Below are positions 1-10,959 of a DNA stretch of 64,000 nt, one piece after another (positions within the stretch are counted from its first letter, which is position 1; each line of letters opens with the position of its first letter). Location of the stretch: NCBI GenBank assembly GCA_005656395.1, contig SRSI01000035.1, positions 865,814 to 929,813 of the forward strand, in the 5' to 3' direction. The position numbers and the translations under genes are program-made. This DNA comes from Strongyloides papillosus. Its lineage: Eukaryota > Nematoda > Chromadorea > Rhabditida > Strongyloididae. The notes beneath the pieces were generated by a model. It was given only the letters and a program-made list of their open reading frames with translations, was not told the DNA's origin and did no database searches.

Positions 1-531
1 TTTACTGTTATTATAAGATGTTTTATTAAAGTTTATGGTATAATTATTATCAACATTTTCATTAGCAATTCTTATATAGTTATCTCTGTCAGGACGTGAT
101 TGTTCATGGTATAAACCAAGAGAATGTGCTAATTCATGCTCAACAGTTCCGTAATGATCATCACACTTATCTGAAAGACTTATATTTTGGGTTTGATTTA
201 AATAAAATAACCCTGTTATTGACCAACAACCAATCCCACGGAAAAATTTTAAACCAACTGTGTTATTTAGAGGTACAAGACTTTTATTAAATGTCACACA
301 TGTTTCTTTCATCATTTTTTTTATGGCACCATCAACTACCGTTTCGTTAACTGGAGCTTCAACATAATAATTTATTGGAAATTTCCATTTATATTTCATA
401 TCACTTGGAATAGCTCTTTTTTCTCTTAAATCATTTCCATTCTTAAAAAGAAGTCAAAATAAAAAAATTTTATATTAAAATAAACTTACAACATCTATTT
501 TAAAGACAAAAAATATTATTAACAACAACAT
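1..531 (-). CDS. Astacin-family zinc metalloprotease, 5' part (cut by the left window edge)
   Basis: This is the N-terminal part of a secreted M12A astacin endopeptidase. Exon 1 (490-531) encodes 14 residues that start a hydrophobic signal peptide (MLLLIIFFVF). A 48-bp intron (442-489) is in phase 0, and exon 2 runs from 441 off the left edge. The mature domain begins after a basic LREKRAIP segment, the usual propeptide cleavage site. The zinc-binding signature HELAHSLGLYHEQSRPDR is complete, with three His ligands and the catalytic Glu, so this copy should be active. The start was chosen because the upstream ATG at about 540 runs into a stop after seven codons, while this one gives a signal peptide. 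A TATA-like TTTATATAAAG lies about 15 bp upstream. The Met-turn and any EGF or CUB domains lie outside the window. Family assignment is firm; substrate and stage of expression cannot be read from the sequence. Confidence 0.9.
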
Positions 532-1952
532 AATATTTTCATTATTTTTCTTTATATAAATAAAATAATATTTTAACAATCAAATGATAATAAAATACAT
601 CTACTAGATATAAATATTAAGCAAATTGATTATTTAATATTTTTATTTTCCAAATCTTATTTATTTTATCCATGAAACATATGTTGGATCAGAATATATA
701 AATATTGATTATATTTTTATTCATAAAATTATGATTATAAAGTTTATTCAAATATATTTTACAAAATATTACTTAAGAATGGTGAGATAATTTATTGCAA
801 GTTTATTGTTTTCTAAACATTAAACAATTATTTATCATGATATTTTGTCTCCCATCATTCAACTTGATAATTTATTGTTAAAAAATAATAAGTTTTGAGA
901 AAAGAACACAAATATTAACAAATGATTTTTATGTATTCATCTGATTTTTAAATAATTTGACAACAATAACAAAAAAAATTATAAAAATCAAGAGTAAAGG
1001 TGTAATTTATGAGAAAATATATAAAATTAATAAAAGCTACTTTACCATATTAAATATATGATAAGAAATTGTTGAAATTGTAATAGACAATTTTTCTTTA
1101 GAAATACAATGATGATAAAATAGATCAAAAATTTCGTTAATACGACAAAAACAGCAAGATATAGAATGATATGATTGGATCCGTAATTTTTATTTTCCGT
1201 AAGATAATGAAAATTATTGTGTACTACAAAAAAGTGAAGTTTGAATTATTATATATTTCTGAAATTCTTTTATATTAAATTATCTTATGTGAAAATATTT
1301 TATTAAAAAATTTTATATTGAGCAGAAAATTCCAGCATTTTTTGCAAAATGTTTATCTTTCTGTTATGTAATTAATATGTAGCTTTTAATTTATGAAATT
1401 TTTCATCTACCCGTGAATTAATTAAAAATATTTTTTCGATCTCTCACCTTTTTTGTTATTGTTAAAAGTCTAACGAAAATTTCTATAGTTAAAAGTTATA
1501 TTTGTCACGTACTTTTCACGAGTTTCGGAGAGGAATCACAACTATACAAACAATAAAAATATTTGCAAAATATATGAAGAAAATACTGTAAATATTGCCA
1601 TATGTTAAAAATGGTTTAAATGATTTTGATATGGAGATTTAGGCTTAAATTTTGTATCAAAAATTAAAAGAAATGATGTTTGAAGTTATATGAAACGTAT
1701 GAACTTCCTGTTCGTCAAGTATATATGATTTTCTATAGAGAAATATTGATAAAGTAAACTTCATAAATCATGATATTATAATAACTATAAGTTCATATAT
1801 TTAAAATAAGCATAAAATAGTTTCCAAAACGAAAAAAGAAACTTCCTTTATTAAAAGTCATTTTAAATTATGCATAAAATATTTGATATTAAAGTAATAA
1901 TTGTCTACATATAATAATTCATCGTTAAGTTCAATAATTTCCATAATAACTC
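532..1952. other. Gene-free AT-rich spacer, partly duplicated
   Basis: No coding region is seen. Roughly 640-940 resembles 3755-4050: blocks such as the one ending in aacaaatgatttttat recur in the same order. The tandem duplication that made the two ferroportin genes therefore included part of this upstream flank. Confidence 0.5.
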
Positions 1953-3520
1953 ATGTCATGTAACTACAAAAAGTTTTGCATAACTAAATATAAATTAAGA
2001 TATATATATAAATTATTTCCGATAAAAGACCTTTATGGAGGAAAAAGCATTTCAATGTATAATTTCTACGTTGCCTATACTTTATCATGCCTTAGTGATC
2101 GGTTATGGATGTTTGCCGTTATTTTTATATTGGAAAAAATTGGTGGCTTGAAATTAATTGCTCTTTCACAATTAATGAATGGTCTAGCTACAATGCTTTT
2201 ATCAGGTGTTCTTGGAAAATGGATAGATAAACAAAATCGGATGAAATCTGTTAGTACTGTATTATTCATAAATAACATTTTTATTTCAATATGTGCAGGA
2301 ATATATATGATTGTATTAAGAATGGAAAGTGATAACAGTTTATTTGATATATTAATTTATATTGGGCTATTGTTAAATGGAATCAGTGAAGTAGCATCAC
2401 AAGGAGAAAGAATGTTATTTTCAAAAGATTGGATCTTAGTACTTATAAATAATGATCAAAGTAAGTTATGTGAAAAAAATGCAAATATGACAACATTAGA
2501 TCAAATGACTTGTGTTATAGCTCCAATTTTTGTTGGAATACTATTAAAAAACTTCTATTATGATAAAATTTGCCTCATATTTATGTTATGGAATTTTGTT
2601 TCTTGGACGATTGAATATATTTTAATTAAAAAACTTTACAAAAACAATACAAATTTACATATAAAAAGTTGTGATGATAGCATAAAAAGTAAAAATAAAA
2701 TTTCATTAAGCAATGTAATAAATATATACTTTTCACAGCCAACTTGTTACCAAAGTTTAGCATTATCTTTATTATACTTAACTGTACTTGGTTTTGATGG
2801 ACTTTCATTATCCTATGCAAAAGCTCATAATATGTCAGAAGATATTTTAGGAATTTTCCGAGGAATAAGTGCACTAGTAGGAATTATTGGTGCCTTTATT
2901 TATATGAAATTAGAAAGAAAAATTGGTGCACCAGTTACAGGTTTATACGGCTTTTTTGTATGTGTTTATTTCAATATAATTTTAAAGAATTTATATTTTA
3001 CAATAATAATATCAATAATTATTATATAAAAATACTCATAACTATTATTTTTTAGATTCAACAATTTTTTAAATATTGTTGTTTAGTTTCATTGATATTA
3101 CCTGGAACACTATTTGATCCAATTGGATATTTTAGTGAGTGGAACTTTAAAGATTGGAGCAGTAAATTATTATCAACAAGTAGTGATAATTTTCAACTAT
3201 CCAATATATCTTCTTCTTTTAATCCAAGTGTTTGGGTTTACCTAATAACTATAGTATTTTCCCGAATCGGTTTATGGCTCATTGAACTATCTATAACACA
3301 CCAAATGCAACTATCAGTCAAAGATTGTGATCGTGGTGCGGTTTTTGGGTTTCAAAATAGTTTATGTAACTTTTTTTCAACTATTAAGGATATTTTTGTG
3401 ATATTATTACCTGATGTTAGAACATTTGGAATTTTAATGATTATTTCTGTTGCATTTGGAACGGCATCTTTATTGTTAGGTCTTTATTCATCTATGAAAT
3501 ACAAAATTGTAAAGAAATGA
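1953..3520 (+). CDS. slc40a1-like: Ferroportin-like iron/metal exporter (SLC40 family), tandem copy 1
   Basis: Predicted plasma-membrane exporter of the ferroportin family, which moves Fe2+ out of cells. Two exons: 1953-2957 and 3056-3520, with a 98-bp phase-0 intron whose position is shared with copy 2; 489 aa. Multiple membrane segments fit the 12-helix fold. Family landmarks are TLSCLSDRLWMFAV (matching SLSTWGDRMWHFAV of the human protein), GKWIDKQNRMKS, SKDWILVL, VLGFDGLSLSYA, RIGLWLIEL and AVFGFQNSL. From memory of human numbering, D39 is conserved, but H43 is Met, C326 (also the hepcidin site) is Gly and H507 aligns with Lys. The start is uncertain: the ATG at 2055 (MYNFY) would remove a 34-residue N-terminal stretch that copy 2 does not match well. 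Paralog copy 2 lies 1.2 kb downstream in the same orientation. Confidence 0.88.
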
Positions 3521-4710
3521 AATCTTACTCTATAGAAAATAATTCTTTAGAAGTATACTTAGTTTAAGTATCTAGTGGAAAAATATTTTGATTGTAGTAT
3601 AGGAATTTTAATATTTTGTTAAAGTATACCTCAAACAAACAAAATGACAGCAATACAATTTTCTTTAATATCTAACGAAAGAAGTAATCCAAAAATAGTT
3701 ACATTTACTATTAATGAGATAAATAAGAATAAAGGTACTGATATATAAAAAAATTTCTATTTATCAAATTTTATTTATTTTACCCTGAATCACATGTTAG
3801 ATTGAGATACATAAACAATAGATAATATTTTTATTCATATAACTATCATTTTAAAATTTTTCAAAAAATATTTTCTGAACTACTGTTTCGAAAATAATAA
3901 GAAAATTTAAGATAATTTAATCTACGATATTCATTTAACAATTATTTGTATTATGGCATTTTTCATTTTATAATTCAACCTGATATTTTACTGTTGAAGA
4001 ATAGTAATTCTTGAGAGAAGAACACACACGGCAACAAATGATTTTTATATATTGTAATCCTGGTGGATTCTTCGGGAGCCGTGAAGGCTCCCGGGCTTTT
4101 GCAATATGACACGAAACTTATATAAGATTTTATTTAAGCAAACGGTATTAGAATATAACAATAAAGTAAATATATATAAATTATGAAAAGGGTGTTATAT
4201 AACTATGATGTAAAATATTCTTCATCCGTTCCTTATATAGTCCTCAAGATGAAAGGCGTGTTCCTTTTGATAATTCCTTACATACATTTGATCTGACACA
4301 GCGTCCCATGTTCACAATATTTTTTAATTTTTTAAATAACCAAATTATAATACAAAGCTTAGAAACTAGGAATAATGGTATAATCTATGAGACAAATATT
4401 CATGTGATATCATATAAAATATTATAAATACCATAAAGCAACGTAGAAAATGTATTAAATATTTCCACAAAATAAAAAAAAAAATCTTATATTATAATTC
4501 ATTAGCATAAAAAAAATTTGCAATTATTTTGTTAAATTTAAACTTATTAACAAGTACTTTCATTTATGTAAAATATTTTTAATACATAAATGATATTAAT
4601 TTCATTGTGACAACATTTTTTCGTCAGGTTTCAATACATGCATAATAATTCTAATCAGATAATTATTAAACGTTTAGTTTAATGAAATGTATATATAAAA
4701 ATGAATAAAT
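3521..4710. other. Spacer between ferroportin copies, partly duplicated
   Basis: No gene is seen. Its first half matches the flank upstream of copy 1 (3755-4050 against 640-940), as expected of a tandem duplication. The copy-2 upstream flank is a few hundred bases shorter. It contains one GC-rich hairpin, listed separately. Confidence 0.45.
4073..4093. other. GC-rich hairpin
   Basis: CGGGAGCC and GGCTCCCG form a perfect 8-bp stem around GTGAA. The surrounding 50 bp is unusually GC-rich for this window and absent from the otherwise similar flank of ferroportin copy 1, so it arrived or was lost after duplication. Function unknown. Confidence 0.5.
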
Positions 4711-6221
4711 TTGAAAGTCATTTTCGAAAAAAAGTTTTTGATGAAGGGAAAAAATTTGACTATATATCATTTTTATTTTGCCTATACATTATCATGCCTT
4801 AGTGATCGATTATGGGAATTTGCCGTTATTTTTATATTAGAAAAAATTGGTGGATTGAAATTAATTGCTATTTCTCAATTATTAAATGGATTATGTACTA
4901 TTGCTTTATCAGGTATTCTTGGAAAATGGATTGATAAACAAAATCGAATGAAATCTATTAGTTTTGTATTATTTATAAATAATATTTTTATTTCATTGTG
5001 CGTTGCAATATATATGATTATATTAAGAATGAATACTGATAATACTATTTTTGATATTTTAATGTATATTGGGCTATTATTAAATGGAATTAGTGAAGTA
5101 GCATCAGACGGAGAAAGAATGCTATTATCTAAAGATTGGATATTAGTTCTAATTAACAATGATCAAAGTAAATTATGTGAAAAAAATGCTACAATGACAA
5201 CACTAGATCAATCAACGTGTATTATAGCACCTATATTTATAGGAATATTACTAAAAAATTTTGATTATGATATAATTTGTCTTATATTTATGATATGGAA
5301 TCTTGTTTCGTGGATCGCTGAATATATTTTAATTAAAAAATTGTACAATAATAATTTAAGTTTACATGAAAAAAGTTGTGATCATAGTATTAAAAAAGTA
5401 GAAAAAATTTCTTTAACTAATATAATAAAAATATATTTTTCACAATCAACTTGTTATCAAGCTTTGGCATTATCCTTACTATATATGACGGTACTCGCTT
5501 TTGATGGACTTTCATTAGCATATGCTAAAGCCCATGATGTGTCTGAAGATATTTTAGGAATTTTCCGAGGAATAAGTTCACTTACAGGAATTATTGGTGC
5601 TTTCATTTATATGAAATTAGAAAGAAGTATTGGTGCATCTACTGCGAGTTTATGTGGTCTTTTTGTGAGTTTTTTTTATTATACTTTAGGAAAACAACAT
5701 TATTTTGCAATGAAATATTAATAATAATTATTTTTTCTGTTTAGATTCAACAATCTTTTAACTATTGTTGTTTGATTTCATTGATAATACCAGGAACACT
5801 ATTTGATCCAATTGGATATTTTAATGAGTGGAACTTTAAAGATTGGAGTAGCGAACTACTCATAACAAGTAGTCATAGTTTCAAGCTATCCAGTTCACCA
5901 AACTCCATATCAATTTTTAATAATCCAAGTATCTGGGTTTATCTAATAACTATAATATTTTCTCGAATTGGTTTATGGCTCGTTGATTTAGCTATAACAC
6001 ACCAAATGCAACAATCAGTTAAAGACCATGATCGTGGAGCTGTTTTTGGGTTTCAAAATAGTTTATGTAACTTTTTTTCAACTATTAAGGATATTTTCGT
6101 AATATTGTTGCCTGATGTTAGAACATTTGGAATTTTAATGATTATTTCTGTTGTGTTTGGAACGATATCTTTATTGTTAGGTCTTTATTCATCTATCAAA
6201 AATAAAATTATGAAGAAGTGA
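4711..6221 (+). CDS. slc40a1-like: Ferroportin-like iron/metal exporter (SLC40 family), tandem copy 2
   Basis: Second ferroportin paralog. Exons 4711-5664 and 5745-6221 are split by an 80-bp phase-0 intron at the same codon as in copy 1; 476 aa. Most of the protein aligns to copy 1 without gaps. The clearest difference is a few extra residues in the loop before FNNPSIWVYL (about 5900), plus scattered substitutions. The first helix reads TLSCLSDRLWEFAV, so the position of human H43 is Glu here and Met in copy 1. The C326 position is Gly (AFDGLSLAYA) and the H507 position is Lys, as in copy 1. The differing charge at the first site could mean the copies differ in metal or affinity, which is inference. 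The frame is open, so the gene looks functional. The start MKVIFEKKF is the first in-frame Met before helix 1. Confidence 0.88.
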
Positions 6222-7669
6222 AATCTTATTCAACAAAAAATCACTTTTTATAAATATACCTTTTTAAATATATAGTAAAAGAATATTTTGATTCGTATTA
6301 TGGAAATTTTTAGTTTATAAGTTAATGAATATATCGATAACAAATAAAATAATATCAGTGAAAAAGATAACTACTAAAATAAAAAAGAGTAAAAGAAATG
6401 ATCCAGAAAGAAAATTTCAAGAGATTCGTTTTAGAGTAACATGAAATGTCGAAAATGTCATAAGCAGTTTTTCCGTTATATAGTAAATGTTATGTATCAA
6501 ATAAGTTATGAAGAATTGGATGATTAAATAATATGTTAGAAATACCAGCGGATGGCCGTACCCTGCATAGCTCTATTTAAACCGTTCAATGCATTTTACT
6601 TATATTTTTTAATAAAAACTACTACCAATCTTTAATTCATAATTTAGACAATTTTTAGTCAATCTCTATAATATAAGGTTTTTCCTTTACTCATGAGTTC
6701 TATATTTCAGAAAAGTCAAGTACCAAAAACTTGGATTAACTTTAAGAAAAAGTTATTTACGGAACAAAATTATAAAAGAAAGTGATCAAAATTGGGATGG
6801 TTTTTAAAAATAACTTGGTCAATTATATTTAAAACTTTTAAGACCGTTTTCTAACTAATTTAGAAAAAAATTAATGTTTTTCTTATTTTTGTTTTTATTG
6901 ATTTAATTTTTTTTGAAACATATTTAAAAGCGTAATTTTGATGTTTTTTGGTTTGCATCAACTATTTAAATTAATTTTATAGAAAGATAAAATTTTTAAA
7001 AAATATGATTTTTCTATAAAGTTTATTTGGACGACTTCTTAGGGAAATATTACAAAGCTCAAAAATCTACTCACTAAAATTAATAATCTAAAATAAAAAT
7101 CTACTAATCCGTCCCTCTTTTTAACACCTTTTTTTTAATTTCATCAAACTTTATAATCCGCTTTAAGATAAATAAATATAACATTCTTTCTTTCTAGAAT
7201 TTAAATGAAAATATTTATATTAACAAAGATTTTTTTGAAAATTTATATTAAGTTAAGAAATGATTTAAAAAATCTGCTGTTTAAATTGTTCAATAGATAC
7301 ATAATAACAATTGCTTTACTTAAATTTATATGACTAATTAATATATATAAAATTTCTTGCAAAAATATTGATATTAATTTTTAAGCGCATTTATAAAATA
7401 TAAAACTTTTTGAATTTCATATACAAAAATTTAAATACTTTATTTCTCGCATTTCCAAAGTTAAATAAATAAATTAACGTTATGAAGTATTTTACAAATA
7501 TCATATATGATTTTTTTTTGAAACTTTGAAAATATTACCAACTAAATGGTTCTACTCAATATCAACGGTTATTTATTAATTATTTGAAATGATCTGTTGA
7601 AAATCGTGTTATAAGAATATACTACCATTATTATATCTAATCAAAATAAACAATTTCTTCTGGAGAGTT
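6222..7669. other. Gene-free spacer
   Basis: No credible coding region. From about 7380 onward it resembles 10,970-11,290 (shared blocks such as aaattaacgttat followed by aagtattttacaaat). This marks the 3' edge of a second tandem duplication, the one that made the genes at 7670-8729 and 11,369-11,965. Confidence 0.5.
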
Positions 7670-8729
7670 TTATAGTCTTTTAGCATTTCTTCTTCTAAAT
7701 GTTGATATAATTCCTGTAGTTTGAGTCGTTGATATAGTTCCTGTAGCTTGAGTTGTTGATATAGTTCCTGTAGTTTGAGTTGTTGATATAGTTCCTGTAG
7801 TTTGAGTCGTTGATATAGTTCCTGTAGTTTGAGTCGTTGATATAGTTCCTGTAGCTTGAGTTGTTGATATAGTTCCTGTTGTTTGAGTTGTTGATATAGT
7901 TCCTGTAGTTTGAGTCGTTGATAAAGTTCCTGTAGTTTGAGTCGTTGATATAGTTCCTGTAGTTTGAGTCGTTGATATAGTTCCTGTAGCTTGAGTTGTT
8001 GATATAGTTCCTGTAGTTTGAGTTGTTGATATAATTCCTGTAGTTTGAGTTGTTGCAGGTGTGGTTGTTTCGATGGTCTTGGTGGTTATCACGATGGGCA
8101 TGGTGGTTGTCTCACTGGCTGTGGTGGTTGTTCGATTGTGATGGTGCTGATGATGGCAATGATGGTGTCCTTGATGACCATGATGATGCCTTTTTCTATC
8201 ACGGTGCTTTCCTCGTCTTTCATGGCGTCTTCTTCCACTGTCACGGTGGTCTTGATTTCTTGCTCTTGAGCGTCTTCTGAATACATCTCGATCTTCTTTT
8301 TTCCACCCTAGATTATTATTTCATTATTTTTTAAGCAAGAAATCATTAATTTTATATTTTAAATTAATATCAAGGTTTGTTTAACAATATAATAAAGATA
8401 AAAATTATAAAATTTTTTACTAAAAAATGCATTACCTCCTCTTCTTTTTTCACGCTCCCCTTCATCTAAAAAAATAAAATTATTTAAAAGCACAGTATAT
8501 TAAAATAAATACCTTCACTTACTGTAACTAGCTTATCATCGGAATCTCTTTTACTTATTTCGATATTGTCCTAGAAATATTACCATTGAATTTAATTTGT
8601 AAAACGTACATTTTCTACTAATTTTGTATCTCTTTCAAGAGGCAAGCCATAAATGGCATTATTGTTAAAAAGCAGTAAAATTTTAAGAATAATAATAGCG
8701 AACGAGAAATATCTTATATTGAAGATCAT
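7670..8729 (-). CDS. Secreted Thr-rich nonapeptide-repeat protein (mucin-like)
   Basis: Four exons joined by hand: 8610-8729 (40 codons, signal peptide MIFNIRYFSFAIIILKILLL), 8513-8570, 8436-8465 and 7670-8307; 281 aa. All junctions are GT..AG and keep frame. After the signal come acidic and basic segments, an Arg-rich stretch, a His-rich stretch (HHHGHQGHHHCHHQHHH) and a TTT-rich linker. About 13 copies of the nonapeptide GTISTTQTT follow, ending in a basic tail (FRRRNAKRL). The dense Thr/Ser suggests heavy O-glycosylation, as in surface-coat or secreted mucins, and the His cluster could bind metal; both are inference. No family name is recognised. A shorter paralog without the repeat lies at 11,369-11,965, and decayed relics lie near 33.0 and 35.4 kb. 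The exon boundaries are supported by the paralog, which has the same exon lengths for exons 1-3. Confidence 0.75.
7701..8051. repeat. 27-bp coding minisatellite, 13 units
   Basis: Thirteen head-to-tail units of 27 bp encode the nonapeptide repeat of the secreted protein on the minus strand. Units vary at a few positions (gtag/gttg, gagtc/gagtt; Gln-Thr against Gln-Ala). The exact multiple of 27 keeps the frame whatever the copy number, so length polymorphism is expected. Confidence 0.92.
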
Positions 8730-9355
8730 TTTGAATGTGATAAATTTCTTCAAAAATCCTTCTTTTTATAATTAAAATTTATTTAGTTAAACTAATATAT
8801 CTAAACATTAATTGTATCGTACTTCTAGTAAATTAATATTTAAGAACATTAATTCTGAAGTGTATTTAAATAATATAGAGTGATTTTATTTAACATGTTA
8901 AAAATTGTAATTAACTCATTATTTGCAATTTCATTTTACATCAAATGACTTCAGTAATATTCTTAGCACCAAAAGTTAGATTTAAACATTTTTCTTCGTT
9001 AAAACTAATATATTTATGCTTTTTCAATTTAATTGATCTTTTACCATGAAAATATTATTTTCATATTAAGTTTAGACTATTATATTCATCAAAATTGTAC
9101 TTAAACATTCATACCTTTTTCTACAATACATTTCCTTTTCTAAAATATAAATCTTGTCATTATATACAAATTGATATAATTATTGTAAAATTATAATTAA
9201 AAATATTAATCTATTTTAAAAATTTTTATAAAAAAATGTTTACGAAATTCGGATAACATTTATGACACGCCTTGTGTATTTTTGTGAAATAAAAATCATA
9301 TTAGGACAGTTGATCACCATATTAATTTTTGCATGTGACAAAGTTTGACTAATAT

Positions 9356-10903
9356 AAATCGCACATATAAATGCGTAGTATTAAATACGGGATTTTACAA
9401 AAATGACACTTTTCTTCATTAATTTTATAACTTTGGAGCACATTGTAAAAATAATTTTGAAACTTTTTCTATTGCTTTTTTTATTAAAAATTATGCATTA
9501 TACTTTTTTAAGAATTTTATTTTTGAAGGTGTTTTTCATCTCAACAAATGCTCTCAAATGTTGCTTTTGAGATTTTACAAAAACTATTAGGTGACTTAGA
9601 AATATGGAATAAATATTATTCAAATTCTAAACTTCTTAAATATAATATATTTTTTTAAAGAACATTTCATCTCTCGAAAAAAAAGTTATAAGGCAAAAAG
9701 TAAGTTTACCGCGAAAGATACCAACTTTAAATGATAAAAAACGAAAACAATATTTCTACATAACTATTTGCAGTATTTTTATTTAAATTAAAATTTTTAA
9801 TTTATAAAAGTAAAAAAATGGAAGCATATAGGAAAATTAATTATTTCCTATATCATGACAATTATTTCCTCTCTCACAAATTATAACATTCTTTTGTTTT
9901 GTTCTGTGTATTTGTAAGTTATAAATTAAAAACTATTTGGGTGGTTATTAACCCAAACATGTAAACTTTCAATTCCTTGCTCACTGAAATAACCAACATT
10001 CTCGTAAATATCAAAAAATTCAACTAAGTAATTAACTAAAATATGACATTTTTGTGTTACATTAAATTTTTTAGTAACAGCTGAATATTTGTAGAGATTT
10101 TTTAGATTCTCAACGTAAATATTCAAATCACTCTGTTGAGTTTCTGTTAATTAATCGGTAATAAATATTTTGTTCTTGTATAAAAATTCTAAAGGCTTTT
10201 AGAAAGTTCATTTCTTTTTTTTGTTTGTTCATTAGCAAGTTTTAAATTAAAATAGATAGCTTTAAATCCTGATAAAACGACATTGGTTTTTTCAAGCATA
10301 TTAAGACAAGTAAATAAATTTAATGTTAATGATAAATTAATTGTTTATGTCTTTATAGCTAAAAATTGTTAACATATTTAGTCAAAAATGTTTTTAATTT
10401 AGTAAATAGCGCGTTATCAATTTCTTTTTTGTTTATTGTTTGCTCTTGATTATTTGCTTTAGTTTCTTTAAAGTTCGATACATATCTTTTTAATTTTAAA
10501 TATGTTTTATAACTTAAATAACTATTTTTTTATTATTCTTATCTTAAAATTTGGTACTTTTTTAGGTAAACTTACTTTTTGCCTCATAACCTTTTTCCAG
10601 TCGTAGAATATCCCTTGAGAAAAATAAGTTATAGATAGTAAGTAGTTTAGAAATCGAATGACACCTATTTCAAATTATTTGAAATTACATGGTAGCTTTC
10701 GTAAAGTCCCAGAAGTACCATTTTTTGAAGTAAAAAATAATTGAAATTTTTAAAAAAGTATAGTACTTATCTTTTAATAAAAATAACAATATAAAAGTCT
10801 TAAAATCACTTTTGCGATACCGTTCGTAGTTTTGAAATTAATGCAGAAAAATGTCATTTATGCAAAATCCCGTCTTTGATACTACACGTTACCGATGTGA
10901 TTT
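9356..10903. mobile_element. DNA transposon relic with long terminal inverted repeats
   Basis: The two ends are inverted copies: GTAGTATTAAATACGGGATT at about 9375 and, on the other strand, GTAGTATCAAAGACGGGATT ending at 10,885. The similarity continues inward to the block aaggcaaaaagtaagtttacc (about 9690) and its inverse near 10,565, giving terminal repeats of roughly 340 bp. It also extends weakly outward to about 9356 and 10,903. The element interrupts the tandem duplication between the two Thr-repeat family genes. No convincing target duplication is seen. A degraded minus-strand reading frame inside carries a transposon-like motif. Superfamily not assigned. Confidence 0.65.
9926..10330 (-). 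pseudogene. Degraded transposase-like reading frame
   Basis: The minus strand inside the inverted-repeat element keeps a 66-codon frame (9926-10,126) ending in HILVNYLVEFFDIYENVGYF and SEQGIESLHVWVN. An upstream fragment (about 10,190-10,330) reads NMLEKTNVVLSGFKAIYF. The pattern of a conserved His-Met/Ile-Leu stretch followed by EQGxES(L/I)H is one I associate with C-terminal parts of transposon-encoded proteins in invertebrates, so this fits its location. Stops and frame changes separate the fragments. The match is from memory and low-resolution. Confidence 0.4.
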
Positions 10904-10959
10904 GTAATGAAACAATTAATCTCTGTGTTATTGCGTGATTTATTTATTTTGTTAAAAAT

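Noticed and set aside
96..290. Plus-strand 64-codon frame over the left edge
   Set aside because: It is the antisense of the astacin catalytic region, which is the conserved coding strand.
8045..8286. Overlapping frames on both strands beside the Thr repeat
   Set aside because: They are shadows of the Arg/His-rich exon; the spliced minus-strand frame explains the region.
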